This document shows, one piece after another, positions 1 to 9,221 of a stretch of DNA of 64,000 nucleotides. The notes below the pieces were generated by a model. That model was not told the origin of the DNA and ran no database searches. It saw only the letters and a list, made by a program, of their open reading frames with translations. The DNA comes from JAHBWV01 sp964588385 (GTDB lineage: Bacteria > Planctomycetota > Phycisphaerae > Phycisphaerales > UBA1924). The translations under genes were made by a program, and so were the position numbers. The DNA lies in assembly GCA_964588385.1 (NCBI GenBank), contig CAZPPG010000015.1, positions 5,105 to 69,104 of the forward strand, given 5' to 3'. Position 1 is the first letter of the stretch. Each line of letters starts with the position of its first letter.

Positions 1-1073
1 ATGATCGCGCTCGCCTCGCCCGCCAGACGCAGCTCCCGCATCTGGCCGTCGATCTCGACCGGCTTTCCATCCAGCGCGGCATGGATCCGCGCCAGAACCG
101 TCTCCGCCCCCGCGTTGTCGCCTTTGGCCAGCGCCAGCTCGTACTCGGAGATCCACTCAAGCAGCGGCGTCGCCGCCTCGCCCGCCATCGCGCTCAACGT
201 CTCGGACGCCTCGCCCTGGGCCTGCTCGCGCCGCTCCGCGGCCTTGGACGCCGCAGACTCAACCTCGATGAATCGAGGCCGCACATTCAGCGGCGGAATC
301 TTGTCGTCCAGATACAGCCGCTCGATCTCAACGCCGAGGGCCAGGTCGTCGATCATCGCCTGGGCAAGCTCCTTTGCCATTGAAGCAACCGACCCGGTAT
401 CGTCCGAAGACTGCTTGAGCAACCGCTCGATCGGCGTCTGCGCAACCGCGTGCATGATGCCGCGCGAGATCGCAGCCCGCAGGATCCTCTCCTCCTGCTC
501 GGGGTGCACGTTCTCGGCCCACTTGAGCGCATCCGACCGACGATACGTCGCACGCCAGCGCGTGTGCGCGATGTTGCTGTCACCCGTGATCAAAGAGCCG
601 TCGATCCCCGGCTTGAGCACGCTCGTCGCAGGCAGCTTGTCGATCGGAAGGTCGCGGCTCTTCTCCTGCACATACGGCCAGAACTCCGAGTCCAGCTGCA
701 GCGGCTTGCCGGCCCGCTGGACCTTCACCATGTCGCCGAACGGATACGGCGCGCTGGGCTGAAAGCCCGGGGGCAACTCGCCCCCCGACGCCCGCCCGAA
801 GAGCAGTCGAATGCCGACCTCGCCCTCGCGCACCGACCGGAAGCCCGAGAGGAGAAACAACGCCGCGATGACCACCATCGCGCCCTGCAACAGGTGGAAC
901 GTGATGCGCAGCGCCTCGGCCAGCGACTGATTCGCGGGATCCATGAGAGACGCCGCGGACGCCTCCCCGTCCTCCCCATCGCGGCGCAGCGTCACCGAAG
1001 CCGCCCGTCGCGCCGACGATGGCCCCTCGTCCGGGCCGATCGGCTCAAGTCCTTCAGGGAGCTGCTCGCTCAT
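1..1073 (-). CDS. SPFH-domain (HflK/HflC-like) membrane protein, partial at window edge
   Basis: Reading the minus strand from ATG at 1073 gives an open frame to the window edge (about 357 residues, C-terminus missing). After an N-terminal tail of about 55 residues comes one membrane segment (LLQGAMVVIAALFLLSG), then the SPFH start (VREGEVGIRLLFGRA, LPPGFQPSAPYPFGDMVKV), a segment resembling the HflK/HflC core (ARHIRG-type helices, here ERILRAAISRGIMHAV) and an Ala/Glu-rich helical region (ESAASKAAERREQAQGEASE) typical of SPFH coiled coils. The ATG overlaps the stop of the upstream HflC-like gene in an ATGA, so the two are probably translationally coupled. By family it would sit in the inner membrane as an oligomeric scaffold, often controlling FtsH. 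The exact HflK/HflC identity is inferred. Confidence 0.85.
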   Translation of the reverse strand, partial: MSEQLPEGLEPIGPDEGPSSARRAASVTLRRDGEDGEASAASLMDPANQSLAEALRITFHLLQGAMVVIAALFLLSGFRSVREGEVGIRLLFGRASGGELPPGFQPSAPYPFGDMVKVQRAGKPLQLDSEFWPYVQEKSRDLPIDKLPATSVLKPGIDGSLITGDSNIAHTRWRATYRRSDALKWAENVHPEQEERILRAAISRGIMHAVAQTPIERLLKQSSDDTGSVASMAKELAQAMIDDLALGVEIERLYLDDKIPPLNVRPRFIEVESAASKAAERREQAQGEASETLSAMAGEAATPLLEWISEYELALAKGDNAGAETVLARIHAALDGKPVEIDGQMRELRLAGEASAI

Positions 1074-2176
1074 CGATCACCCCCGCGCTCCGCGCCGTCG
1101 GCAGCCGTCACGGGTTCGCCGGCGGGCCGACCGTCGGGCACACCCGCCTCCTCGTTCTCCTGCTCGACAACCGTCCGCAGCCACTCGGGACTGAAACCCG
1201 AGGCCGGAACCTCGCCACGCTTGAGCCCGTTGAACAGATCCGGACGGAACAGATCAAATCCCGGCATCGTCGTCGGGAAGACGAGCGTGATTCGGCGGCT
1301 CATCACCGTCGCCATGAACTCGACGTTGCGGAGGAAGATCGCAAGCTCGGGGAAGGTGTTCATCTGCCCGAGGAACTTCGCGCCCTCAATGTCGCCCTGC
1401 GTGCGGATCTCCTCCGCCCTCGCGCTGGCGAACGCCCGAATCGTCTCCGCCTTGGCCTTGGCCGAGCTACGAATCGCCTCGGCCGAGCTGGCGCCCTGCG
1501 CCTCGATCTCCTTGACCAGGCGGTCCCGGTCCGCGGCCATGCGATCAAAGACGGCCGTGGTCGTCTCCTCGGGCAGCACGACGCGGTTGATCCCCACTGC
1601 TTCCACCACGATGCCGGATGAGTCCAGCGACTGCCCGCCCGAGCCCGTGCCCGTCATCGCCGCCAGCACCCGCGACTCAAGCTCCGGAAGCTTGGAGCTT
1701 CCCTCGCTCGTGAAAAGCTCGTCCATGCGATAGCGGCTCGTCTCGGACAATCCGCTCCGCAGCGCGGATCGAAGGATCTCTTCGGCCCGACGGTAGTGGT
1801 CCGCCTCGCGCTCGCCCGCGTTTGAGAACCGCTGGAAGAACGCCAGGGGATCCCGAACGCTCCACGTGACGAACGCCTCGACGACGATCTGCCGATCGTC
1901 CGCCGTCTGCTGCGTCTCGCTCCGCGCCTGCAGGAAACGCACCCGTGTGTCGTACTTCGTGACCGACTGAATCGGGTACGGCGCCTTGAAGTGCAGACCC
2001 GCCTTGGTGATGGTCGAGTTCTCACCCGCCTCGCCGAAGGTGGTCACGACCGCCACCTCCGTGAAGCGGAGCGAGTACGTCACCATCCGCGACAAGAGCG
2101 CCACCAGCACCACCGCCGCCACGACGATCATCAGCTGAACCTTCACCTTCGGCTCCTCATTGCGGCGTTGCATCAA
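1070..2176 (-). CDS. HflC-like SPFH membrane protein
   Basis: 368 residues. One N-terminal membrane segment (VQLMIVVAAVVLVALLSRMV), then an SPFH/band-7 domain: FTEVAVVTTFGEAG, AGLHFKAPYPIQSVTKYD, DRQIVVEAFVTWSVRDPLAF, RYRMDELFTSEGS and SSGIVVEAVGINRVVLPEET. A long Ala/Glu coiled coil (about residues 230-285) follows, as in HflC. It is the middle gene of three minus-strand SPFH genes: 80 bp downstream of the large HflK-like gene and overlapping the third by 4 bp. HflC proteins normally pair with HflK and modulate the FtsH protease. No ftsH is in the window, so the partner is not shown. Confidence 0.85.
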   Translation of the reverse strand: MMQRRNEEPKVKVQLMIVVAAVVLVALLSRMVTYSLRFTEVAVVTTFGEAGENSTITKAGLHFKAPYPIQSVTKYDTRVRFLQARSETQQTADDRQIVVEAFVTWSVRDPLAFFQRFSNAGEREADHYRRAEEILRSALRSGLSETSRYRMDELFTSEGSSKLPELESRVLAAMTGTGSGGQSLDSSGIVVEAVGINRVVLPEETTTAVFDRMAADRDRLVKEIEAQGASSAEAIRSSAKAKAETIRAFASARAEEIRTQGDIEGAKFLGQMNTFPELAIFLRNVEFMATVMSRRITLVFPTTMPGFDLFRPDLFNGLKRGEVPASGFSPEWLRTVVEQENEEAGVPDGRPAGEPVTAADGAERGGDR

Positions 2177-2256
2177 CGCACGCCTTCAATCACTTCACAA
2201 CCCGACGGGACAGATCCAGACGCCGAGCCAACGCCAACCGGGCCGCGCCCGCACGC

Positions 2257-4335
2257 TTACTCCTCACCGTCCGCCGAATCCTTCGGATCGAACACGTCAA
2301 CGCCCGTGTCCTTGTCCTCCAACTGCATCCGCATCATCACCTCGGGCGAGGTGATGTACGTGCGAGCGTCCTGCATCGATTTCTTCAGCGCATCAAAGTA
2401 CAGACCGGCCTGATAGATCGCCGGAGCCGCGGCATACGCCACCGCCTGTCCGCGATACCGGGCCGCTCTTCCTCTCTCTGCCATGTGCTTGGTCCACCGC
2501 GCCGCGCGCGCGTCGTGGATCGACGCCGCCGCACTCCCGCCGGCCCGATCCAACAGCTTCTCGACCTCTGCCTCCTTCACGGCGATCGCGTCTGCCGCGG
2601 CGCCGGCCCTCTGCATCTCCTCAAGCTCAAGAAGAGAGGCCGCGATCGAATCAGCAAGCTCCACGCCGCCCACAACCTCCGTCAGAGACTGGATCGCTTC
2701 CGCCCTGGCCGAGTCCAGACGGGCCAGCGCCCGCTGCTCGGCCTTCACGACGCCCTCGTAGTTCGCCGCCACCTTGCGAGGCGGATGGACGCCCTCGATC
2801 CCGACGAACACGACCTCGACGCCCGCATCGATCGCGTTGTACGCCTCCGTGATCTCAACCCGCAGCGCCTCGGAGATCTCGACCCGGCGCGGGCCGAGCA
2901 GATCCTCAAGCGCGATGCCCGCGAGGTACCGCATCGCCTCGCGCTGGCCCACAGCACGCAGCAACGGCTCGCGCACCTCGGGCGTCGCCAGGCGATCGAA
3001 CTTCTCCACATCCGAGACCACGAAGTGCATCGGGATCTCCGCCGCCACAATCGCGACGTCCCGCTTGTTCGAGCCCGACGTGCGCCCCGATGCCTGCACC
3101 ACCGCGTAGATCTCTTCCGTCGCGTGGTCGTTCGTCCAGAGAATCGGGCCCTCGCCGCCCGGAGGGGGTGTGCCAAGGTTGATCACCCGCGCACCCGTCG
3201 TCGTGCGGCTGCGCGCCACGACCTTCCCGTCCGCCCCCCGCTCCTCGTGCTCGGGAATCTCAACCCGCTCTATCGGCCAGGGCAGCTTGAAGTGCAGACC
3301 AGGACCGATGTCGGCCCTCGCAATGCTCCCGAACCGAAGCACCATGCCGCGCTGGTGGGGCTGCAGCACCACGACAGCCGAGAGACCCCACACAATCAGC
3401 GCGGTCATAGCGATCAACCGCCAGAACGAGCGGCTGAGCAACTGGTAGAACCAGCCGCGTTGCACGTTGAAGCCCAGCTGGTAATCGAGCGCCTCACCGA
3501 TCGAGCGGACGACACGATCAGGAGCCGCAACAAACCGGAGCGTGAGCGAGTCGAGCGCCAGACGAGGAGGCTCTCCCGCGCGGCGCGGCCGGTACAGCTC
3601 CAGCAGGAACGAGACCGCCGCCTCCGCGCCGAAGTACACCATCGAGATCGGGAATCCGATCACCAGCAGCCGCAGCACCGTGTCCGGACCCGCCTTGTCA
3701 ACGAACAACCCGATCGCAATCGCCAAGCCGGCCAGCGCGGCGGCCACGGCGTAGGCAGCGCCCGCTCGCAGGTACACCCAGGCCGGCTGCTTCGCCATAC
3801 CCGAGATGAATCGCGCAAAGATGAACCCGATGAACGCGACGCCAAGACCGATCGCCGTGCCCCACCCGGCCATTCGGGAGAGGGGGGACGCCGCGGGATC
3901 CGCGACCTGGGCCACGCGAGCCATGAACGCCCCGACGCCGGCAAACCTCCAGAGACCCAGACCCACCAGAAGCAACGCGATCACGATGCTCCACGCGGGC
4001 ATGGCGAACCGAAGCACGGCCGCAAGACGCTTGGCCGCGACCCGAAGCTCGCTCGCCGAATCCTGGAAAACACTCGCGCCCGCCGCGCCGGATTGCTCGA
4101 ACTGCTCGGCCTCGATCGCCTCGATGCGCTCGCGAACATGCTGGTCGTACACAACGATCAGAAACAACCAGACCGGGATGCCGATCGCGATCATGATCGC
4201 AGCGGACAACCCGAAGTGATTGCCCGAAAGCCCCCCGTAAACCGCGATGCTCGCTGCCATCAGCGTCTGAAGCACGATGCCTAAGACGCTGACGTTGCGT
4301 GCTTTGCGATACGAGAGGTAATCCGCTCTGCTCAT
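2257..4335 (-). CDS. Large HflK-like SPFH protein with multi-pass N-terminus
   Basis: 692 residues, much longer than a standard HflK (about 420). The N-terminal half has several membrane segments (around residues 15-65, 108-135, 155-180, 190-215 and 220-245). A further segment (LIAMTALIVWGLSAVVVLQP, around 312) leads into the SPFH domain: QRGMVLRFGSIARADIGPGL, HFKLPWPIERVEI, WTNDHATEEIYAVVQ, VAIVAAEIPMHFVVSDVEKF and ALRVEITEAYNAIDAGVEVV. A helical tail follows with KVAANYEGVVKAEQRALARL. It is the first gene of the SPFH trio. The multi-pass N-terminus looks like a fused extra membrane module; its role is unknown. Confidence 0.8.
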   Translation of the reverse strand: MSRADYLSYRKARNVSVLGIVLQTLMAASIAVYGGLSGNHFGLSAAIMIAIGIPVWLFLIVVYDQHVRERIEAIEAEQFEQSGAAGASVFQDSASELRVAAKRLAAVLRFAMPAWSIVIALLLVGLGLWRFAGVGAFMARVAQVADPAASPLSRMAGWGTAIGLGVAFIGFIFARFISGMAKQPAWVYLRAGAAYAVAAALAGLAIAIGLFVDKAGPDTVLRLLVIGFPISMVYFGAEAAVSFLLELYRPRRAGEPPRLALDSLTLRFVAAPDRVVRSIGEALDYQLGFNVQRGWFYQLLSRSFWRLIAMTALIVWGLSAVVVLQPHQRGMVLRFGSIARADIGPGLHFKLPWPIERVEIPEHEERGADGKVVARSRTTTGARVINLGTPPPGGEGPILWTNDHATEEIYAVVQASGRTSGSNKRDVAIVAAEIPMHFVVSDVEKFDRLATPEVREPLLRAVGQREAMRYLAGIALEDLLGPRRVEISEALRVEITEAYNAIDAGVEVVFVGIEGVHPPRKVAANYEGVVKAEQRALARLDSARAEAIQSLTEVVGGVELADSIAASLLELEEMQRAGAAADAIAVKEAEVEKLLDRAGGSAAASIHDARAARWTKHMAERGRAARYRGQAVAYAAAPAIYQAGLYFDALKKSMQDARTYITSPEVMMRMQLEDKDTGVDVFDPKDSADGEE

Positions 4336-4749
4336 GGACGCCTCACAGTTTCAGGAGATGAGCCACGCACGCGCGACATCGAAAGTCCCGATGCTCGAGC
4401 GCTCCCTTTGGCGGGGGGTCTATTCTGGCAGTGCGCAAGCAGGGTGTCCACCCCAAGTGCGAAGGCAAGTGCGAAGCCCGTTTCACAGCGGGTCCCGAAG
4501 CCCAGTTCCAAACCGCACGCCCGGAGCATGGACACCGATGCCGCCGGTCCGGCGCGCACCTTCTGCGCTGGGGCTCCCTCTCCCGGAGCACATTGGCGCG
4601 AACTCACATGCACGGTTTGAAGTACGAGAGCCGAACCCCTATGTTCGCACCGCCCACACAACTTTCTACCTGACCAACCGGCCGCATCTCAACCGGCCGG
4701 GAACCGACAGATACCCAGCTCGGACGAACACCGAACACTCCCGAAAACC
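4336..4749. other. Intergenic region between divergent genes, nothing recognised
   Basis: 414 bases separate the divergent SPFH cluster and the ABC permease gene. No reading frame here has convincing protein features and no known RNA family was recognised. It must carry the promoters of both neighbours, but no clear -35/-10 pair stands out. A short inverted motif around 4678-4702 (ACCGGCCG and CCGGCCGG) is present near the permease start. Confidence 0.5.
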
Positions 4750-6105
4750 ATGATTGCTTCAGTTCCCATTATCGCCCGAAACGCCTTCGTCGAGAGCATC
4801 CGCCAGCCCATCTTCATCATCATCGTGCTCGGCGTCGGCGTGCTGGAGATGCTCAACGTCTGGAGCGCGGCCTATTCCATGGGCTACTCCGACACCGCGG
4901 AGGTCTCGGGCGACAACAAGGTCATGCTCGACATCGGGCTCTCGACGATCTTCGTCGCGGGCATGTTGCTGGCCGCGTTCACCGCGACCGCTGTCATCTC
5001 CAAGGAGATCGAGGCCAAAACCGTCCTCACGGTGGTCAGCAAGCCCGTTCCCCGGGTCTCCGTGATCGTCGGCAAGTTCCTCGGCGTCGCCGCGGCCATC
5101 TCTCTTGCAACCGTCTGCATGGTCGTGTTCCTGCTCATGTGCGTGCGCCACGAGGTCATGTCCACGGTCTCGGACAAGCTCGACGGGCCCGTGCTCACCT
5201 TCACCGTCACCGCCGTCCTGCTCTCGGTGCTGGTGGGATCGATCTGCAACTTCCTGTATGGGTGGTCATTCCCCCAGACCACGTTCCTTGTTCTGACCCC
5301 TGCGCTCCTGATCGCCTACATCGGGGTCCTCTTGATCAGCAAGTCCTGGGACTTCCAGCCGCTCACCAAGGACTTCAAGCCCCAGGTCACGCTCGCCTGC
5401 GGCGCGATGCTCTTTGCGGTGCTTGTGCTCACGTCCGTCGCCGTCGCCGCATCGACGCGCCTCGGCCAGGTCATGACGATCGCAGCGTGTGCGGGCGTCT
5501 TTCTCTTCGGGCTGCTCGCCAACCACCTGATCGGGCGTCACGCGTTCCGCAACGACCCGATCGCCACCATCGCGACGGTCAGCGCCGCCTCACCCTCAGA
5601 AGAGGGCTTCACCAAGCCGGGCGATACCTACAACATCACGCTTGACGCGCCGCCCACCCGCCAGATCTCGCCTGGCGCGTCCATCTACTACGGCGATAAC
5701 CCCAACGGCTTCCGACTCGCGGTCGGCGATTCGGCCCCCTTTACGGGTGATCCCGCGTCTCGGGCCGACGCCACAAGCCCCGCCACCGAACCGGGCATCA
5801 TTCTCGTCTCCGTGAGCAACAGCGTTATGACCATCCGCCACGTCGGGCGCGCGCCGCTGCGTATCGAGCGGCCCCCTCGGGCGCAGGACTTCCTCTTCCT
5901 GAACCCGACCACCACAAACCCCGTGGCGATCGCCACCTGGGCGGTGATTCCCAACATGCACGCGTTCTGGCTCCTGGACGCCATCACGCAGAACCACAAG
6001 GTCCCGGCGTCGCACGTCGGGCTCATCGGCCTGTACTCCCTCTCTCAGATCGGGGCCATGCTCGCGCTCGCGACACTCCTCTTCCAGCGTCGCGATGTCG
6101 GATAA
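4750..6105 (+). CDS. ABC-2 type transporter permease
   Basis: 451 residues. It begins with a typical ABC-2 permease N-terminus (IARNAFVESIRQPIFIIIVL) and has membrane segments around residues 20-40, 70-92, 115-135, 155-175, 180-200, 217-240 and 245-262, with the motif ISKEIEAKTVLTVVSKPVPR that is characteristic of ABC-2/GldF-like permeases. Residues 280-390 form a soluble extracytoplasmic domain, and a last membrane segment lies near the C-terminus (IGLYSLSQIGAMLALATLLF). No ATP-binding partner gene is adjacent, so the ATPase must be elsewhere or upstream in another operon. The substrate is unknown. Confidence 0.75.
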   Translation: MIASVPIIARNAFVESIRQPIFIIIVLGVGVLEMLNVWSAAYSMGYSDTAEVSGDNKVMLDIGLSTIFVAGMLLAAFTATAVISKEIEAKTVLTVVSKPVPRVSVIVGKFLGVAAAISLATVCMVVFLLMCVRHEVMSTVSDKLDGPVLTFTVTAVLLSVLVGSICNFLYGWSFPQTTFLVLTPALLIAYIGVLLISKSWDFQPLTKDFKPQVTLACGAMLFAVLVLTSVAVAASTRLGQVMTIAACAGVFLFGLLANHLIGRHAFRNDPIATIATVSAASPSEEGFTKPGDTYNITLDAPPTRQISPGASIYYGDNPNGFRLAVGDSAPFTGDPASRADATSPATEPGIILVSVSNSVMTIRHVGRAPLRIERPPRAQDFLFLNPTTTNPVAIATWAVIPNMHAFWLLDAITQNHKVPASHVGLIGLYSLSQIGAMLALATLLFQRRDVG

Positions 6106-6231
6106 ACCACCCTCGCCCGTCCCTCCAAACGGCGCCAACCCCCGCTTTCGGTCTCCTTGCCGCCGTTTCATTCGCGTTTCCAGGGCGCGTTTCCAGGGCA
6201 AGAGCACGCGATGGCTCGCCCCAAATGCCCC

Positions 6232-6260
6232 TTGGGTGCACGGCCCGAAACTGCTACAAT
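6232..6260 (+). promoter_or_regulatory. Probable sigma-70 promoter for the small membrane protein gene
   Basis: A TTGGGT at 6232-6237 and a TACAAT at 6255-6260 are separated by exactly 17 bases, about 50 bases upstream of the ATG at 6309. The -10 matches consensus at 5 of 6 positions and the -35 at its first three. Inferred from pattern only. Confidence 0.45.
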
Positions 6261-6308
6261 GCATCGATCGAGCGTCGAACCAGACGCTCTCCATCGAGGG
6301 AAACTCAC

Positions 6309-6623
6309 ATGTCGCAGGGCAGGTCCTCACTCATCTCCGACTCGGGCTTTGACAGCATCGGCTCCAAGGGCGGCAAGGGCGGGAAGTCCGGCAAGGGCTC
6401 TTCAGCGGGCATGGACACCGCCGCGATCGTCAAGCTGGGCATCGGCGGCGTCGCGTTGCTCGCGGGTATCTATCTCATCCTGAACAGTCTCGGCGTCTTC
6501 CAGGCAAACCCCTACGGTGCCGCGGTTCCTGAGGCCGAGGCCCAGCAGATCGAGCAGCAGCGCGAGGCGGAGCAGAAGCAGTTCCTCGAGCTCAACAAGA
6601 ATGTCACTATCGGCGGCGCCTAA
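6309..6623 (+). CDS. Small single-pass membrane protein, unknown function
   Basis: 104 residues from ATG 6309, chosen because a GAGGGA ribosome site lies at 6296-6301; an upstream in-frame ATG has no such site. The N-terminal 35 residues are Gly/Ser/Lys-rich (GSKGGKGGKSGKGSS), followed by one membrane segment (AIVKLGIGGVALLAGIYLIL, about residues 39-58) and a Glu/Gln-rich helix (EAEAQQIEQQREAEQKQ). This suggests a basic cytoplasmic tail and a short charged helix outside. It has its own probable promoter and a strong terminator, so it is likely a monocistronic gene. The family is not recognised. Confidence 0.7.
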   Translation: MSQGRSSLISDSGFDSIGSKGGKGGKSGKGSSAGMDTAAIVKLGIGGVALLAGIYLILNSLGVFQANPYGAAVPEAEAQQIEQQREAEQKQFLELNKNVTIGGA

Positions 6624-6665
6624 GGCCTTCCGCGTCCGCGCATGAATAACCCGTCAACTGACACC

Positions 6666-6704
6666 GACCCGTCGGGAATCCCCCGGCGGGTCGTTCTCTT
6701 TCTT
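6666..6704 (+). terminator. Rho-independent terminator
   Basis: A stem of 11 pairs (GACCCGTCGGG at 6666-6676 with CCCGGCGGGTC at 6682-6692, one G-T pair) is followed by the T-rich run GTTCTCTTTCTT. It lies 43 bases after the small membrane protein gene and would end its transcript. Confidence 0.75.
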
Positions 6705-6730
6705 CGGGCCCCGGATCGTTCCTCGAGGTC

Positions 6731-8224
6731 TCAGGCGCGAGCCACGCTCTTGTAGATCTGCACGCATCGCTCCGCCGCGCCGTCCCACGTGAGACGTCTC
6801 ACCTCGAAACGGCCGTGCTCGCGGAGCGTCTGGCTCAGAGGCGGATACTTCAGCACCGCGACAATCTTGTTGGCCATCTCATCAATGTCCCAGAAGTCCA
6901 CCTTCAGCGCGTGGGTCAGAACCTCGGACACACCCGACTGCTTGGAGATGATCACCGGCGTGTCGTGGCTCATCGCTTCCAGCGGCGCGATGCCGAACGG
7001 CTCGGAAACGCTCGGCATGACATAGCAGTCCGCCATCTTGAACACGCGCTCCACGTCCGCACCGCGCAGAAAGCCCGTGAACAGCACCTTGTGCCCGATC
7101 CCCATTCCCGCGGCCAGCTCGATCATCCGCAGCGCCATGTCTCCCGACCCCGCCACGACGAACTTCACATTCTCCATCTTGTCCAGCACGCGCTTGGCGG
7201 CCGCGATGAAGTACTCCGGCCCCTTCTGCATGGTGATCCGCCCCAGGAAGAGGACGATCTTGTCCCGCGCCTCGATCGTCTGCTGCGGGATCGGCTGCAC
7301 GCTCTCGTGGTCGACGCCGTTGTACACGACCTCAACCTTGTCGGCGGGCACGCCGTACCGCCTCGTGCAGATCCCCTTGGTCAGCATCGACACCGCCACG
7401 ACCTTCGCCGCCGCGTGCATCCCCTCACGCTCGATCTCATACACACGCTGGTTCACGTGCTCGCCGGAGCGATCAAACTCCGTCGCGTGCACATGCACCA
7501 CCAGCGGCTTGCCCGTCACGTACGACAACGCGATTCCAGCCGGATACGTCAGCCAGTCGTGCGCGTGGATCACATCAAACTTCTCTCGATACCCGAGCGC
7601 CACCACCATCCGCGAATAGCGCTCCGCGTCCGCGATCAGGTCTCCGCCGTACTGCGAATCTCCCTGCTCCATCGGCTTCATCGCGGCCATCGCGGCCCCG
7701 ATCGCCGCGGCCCCGACGCTCCCACCCATGCTCCCGCCGAACCACGCCATCGCGTCCGACGCGCTCGTCATGGATCCCATCGTCCGCATCGCGTCCATCA
7801 TCCGATCAACCACGTGAGGCGTCTTCGGATAAGGACTCACGAACGACGCGCCCACCGCGTGAACCGTCGACCGCTCCATCTCAATCGGGCTGCCGTCGGG
7901 CGCCGTCAGCGCTCGCTCTTGCGGGCCCGCCCCGGTCGCGCCCGTGTCTCTGACCAACGGCCGGTCGCTTCCGCCCAAGACCGATCGTCCGGCGGGTTCC
8001 ACCGCCGCTGCGCCCCGCGACGCCGCTTCCTTCGCCAGCGCGACCACACTCGCCGGGCTCAGCAGGCGCACGTGCGTCTTCTGCGCATCACCGATGGGGC
8101 GAGGCAGCACAAAGATGACCTCGTGACCTTGCCGATCGAGCGCGCGCGTCAGCCCGTGGCACGCCACGCCGAGACCGCCCGCGATAAACGGCGGAAACTC
8201 CCAGCCCAGCATCAGGATCCGCAT
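6731..8224 (-). CDS. GT4-family glycosyltransferase (glycogen synthase-like)
   Basis: 497 residues from ATG 8224, preceded by GGAGGGA; the frame is open further upstream but the family N-terminus is MRILMLGWEFPPFIAGGLGV. The first Rossmann domain carries the glycogen synthase-like GGLG loop. The second contains NGVDHESV, KIVLFLGRITMQKGPEYFI, VVAGSGDMALRM and the nucleotide-sugar binding E-x7-E motif (EPFGIAPLE). Between them, residues about 85-200 form an unusual Gly/Ala/Met-rich insertion with no clear family match, which makes the protein longer than most GT4 enzymes. A role in glycogen or other polysaccharide synthesis is inferred; the acceptor is not evident. Confidence 0.8.
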   Translation of the reverse strand: MRILMLGWEFPPFIAGGLGVACHGLTRALDRQGHEVIFVLPRPIGDAQKTHVRLLSPASVVALAKEAASRGAAAVEPAGRSVLGGSDRPLVRDTGATGAGPQERALTAPDGSPIEMERSTVHAVGASFVSPYPKTPHVVDRMMDAMRTMGSMTSASDAMAWFGGSMGGSVGAAAIGAAMAAMKPMEQGDSQYGGDLIADAERYSRMVVALGYREKFDVIHAHDWLTYPAGIALSYVTGKPLVVHVHATEFDRSGEHVNQRVYEIEREGMHAAAKVVAVSMLTKGICTRRYGVPADKVEVVYNGVDHESVQPIPQQTIEARDKIVLFLGRITMQKGPEYFIAAAKRVLDKMENVKFVVAGSGDMALRMIELAAGMGIGHKVLFTGFLRGADVERVFKMADCYVMPSVSEPFGIAPLEAMSHDTPVIISKQSGVSEVLTHALKVDFWDIDEMANKIVAVLKYPPLSQTLREHGRFEVRRLTWDGAAERCVQIYKSVARA

Positions 8225-8291
8225 CGCACGCTCCGTCCCTCCGTCCGAACCGCCGCCCTTGTCCCCGTGCGAGCCCGCCGCGCAGACTCGC

Positions 8292-8783
8292 TCATTCCCC
8301 TGCGCCCGCACGCATGTCGCCGAGATTCCCGAAGCACGCCTCATACGCAAGCAGGCAGCCCACGACGGTCTCAGCCGTCAGGTCTCCGACCGTCCCCGGC
8401 ACCCTCGATCGGAACGTAAACAACTTCTCCTCCGACCGGTAGTGCTCGACCCGAAGCCCCGAAACCTCAGTGCCTTTGTGCTTCACACCAAGCTCAGCCA
8501 GCTCCTCATCAAGCAGATCTTCCATCTTGTCGCCGGTGTTCAAGAGGTCGGCCTCAATCGAGTGGCTCAGCCACCGATCCGCCATGACCAGCGAAACGAA
8601 CACGCGATCCCCCTCGATCTCCACCCGATACGACGCCGGCGCGCCCGAATCCCTCGCCTCACACTCCAGAATCCCGCCCGAAGCGCCCTCGCGAACCGCT
8701 CCCACGGGCCCGAACGCGCCGCTCTCGCCCGCGCGTGTTGCGACCGCTCCCAGCAACCCGACGATTGAACCCGTTCCCGTCAC
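8292..8783 (-). CDS. Conserved hypothetical protein, possibly YbjN/chaperone-like fold
   Basis: The frame is open to 9020, but the upstream part looks random and approaches the oppositely oriented tRNA gene. I place the start at GTG 8783, which has GGAG about 9 bases upstream and gives 163 residues. The C-terminal two thirds look like a real alpha/beta domain: YRVEIEGDRVFVSLVMADRW, then KMEDLLDEELAELG, FTFRSRVPGTVGDL and ETVVGCLLAYEACFGNLGDM. The order of strands and final helix pair resembles YbjN or type III chaperone-like proteins, but this is a guess. It is downstream of nothing on its strand; the next gene on that side is the glycosyltransferase, 67 bases on. Confidence 0.55.
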   Translation of the reverse strand: MTGTGSIVGLLGAVATRAGESGAFGPVGAVREGASGGILECEARDSGAPASYRVEIEGDRVFVSLVMADRWLSHSIEADLLNTGDKMEDLLDEELAELGVKHKGTEVSGLRVEHYRSEEKLFTFRSRVPGTVGDLTAETVVGCLLAYEACFGNLGDMRAGAGE

Positions 8784-9020
8784 GACACGCTCCAGAGATT
8801 CCCCGAACCCAGGCACCCAACCAACACCGATACCCGGCCGCCGACGCGATTCACTCGCCCGGCTTCTCGCTCCGACTGCCCAGTCCGATTCGGGCCACAC
8901 GATAGGCCCCGCAACACCCTGATTTCTCTCGCCGCACGCCTCGGGCCGCCTCTTCCACTCGACACCATGGGAGCGCACGCCTATTCTCCGACCGCCGATC
9001 TTCCGATCGGCCATTCCCAT

Positions 9021-9108
<88 letters not shown>

Positions 9109-9221
9109 CTGCTCGGACGCTCCGGCGTCCCATGCGCATGGCAGATCCCGCGTAGGGTCTTTCCCTCGCAAGTTCTTTCCCGCTGGACACATCCGCAACG
9201 ATTCACCACAATGCACGCGTG

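Noticed and set aside
2485..4284. 599-residue plus-strand open frame
   Set aside because: It is Arg/His-rich and is the antisense of the HflK-like gene; a typical shadow in GC-rich DNA.
4431..4673. Plus-strand frame beginning KQGVHPKC with a faint likeness to ribosomal protein L31
   Set aside because: The likeness stops after a few residues, the Cys spacing does not match, and there is no ribosome site; treated as chance.
8784..9020. Extension of the 8292-8783 gene to an ATG at 9020
   Set aside because: The extra 79 residues show no protein character and the start would abut the tRNA gene; GTG 8783 has a ribosome site.
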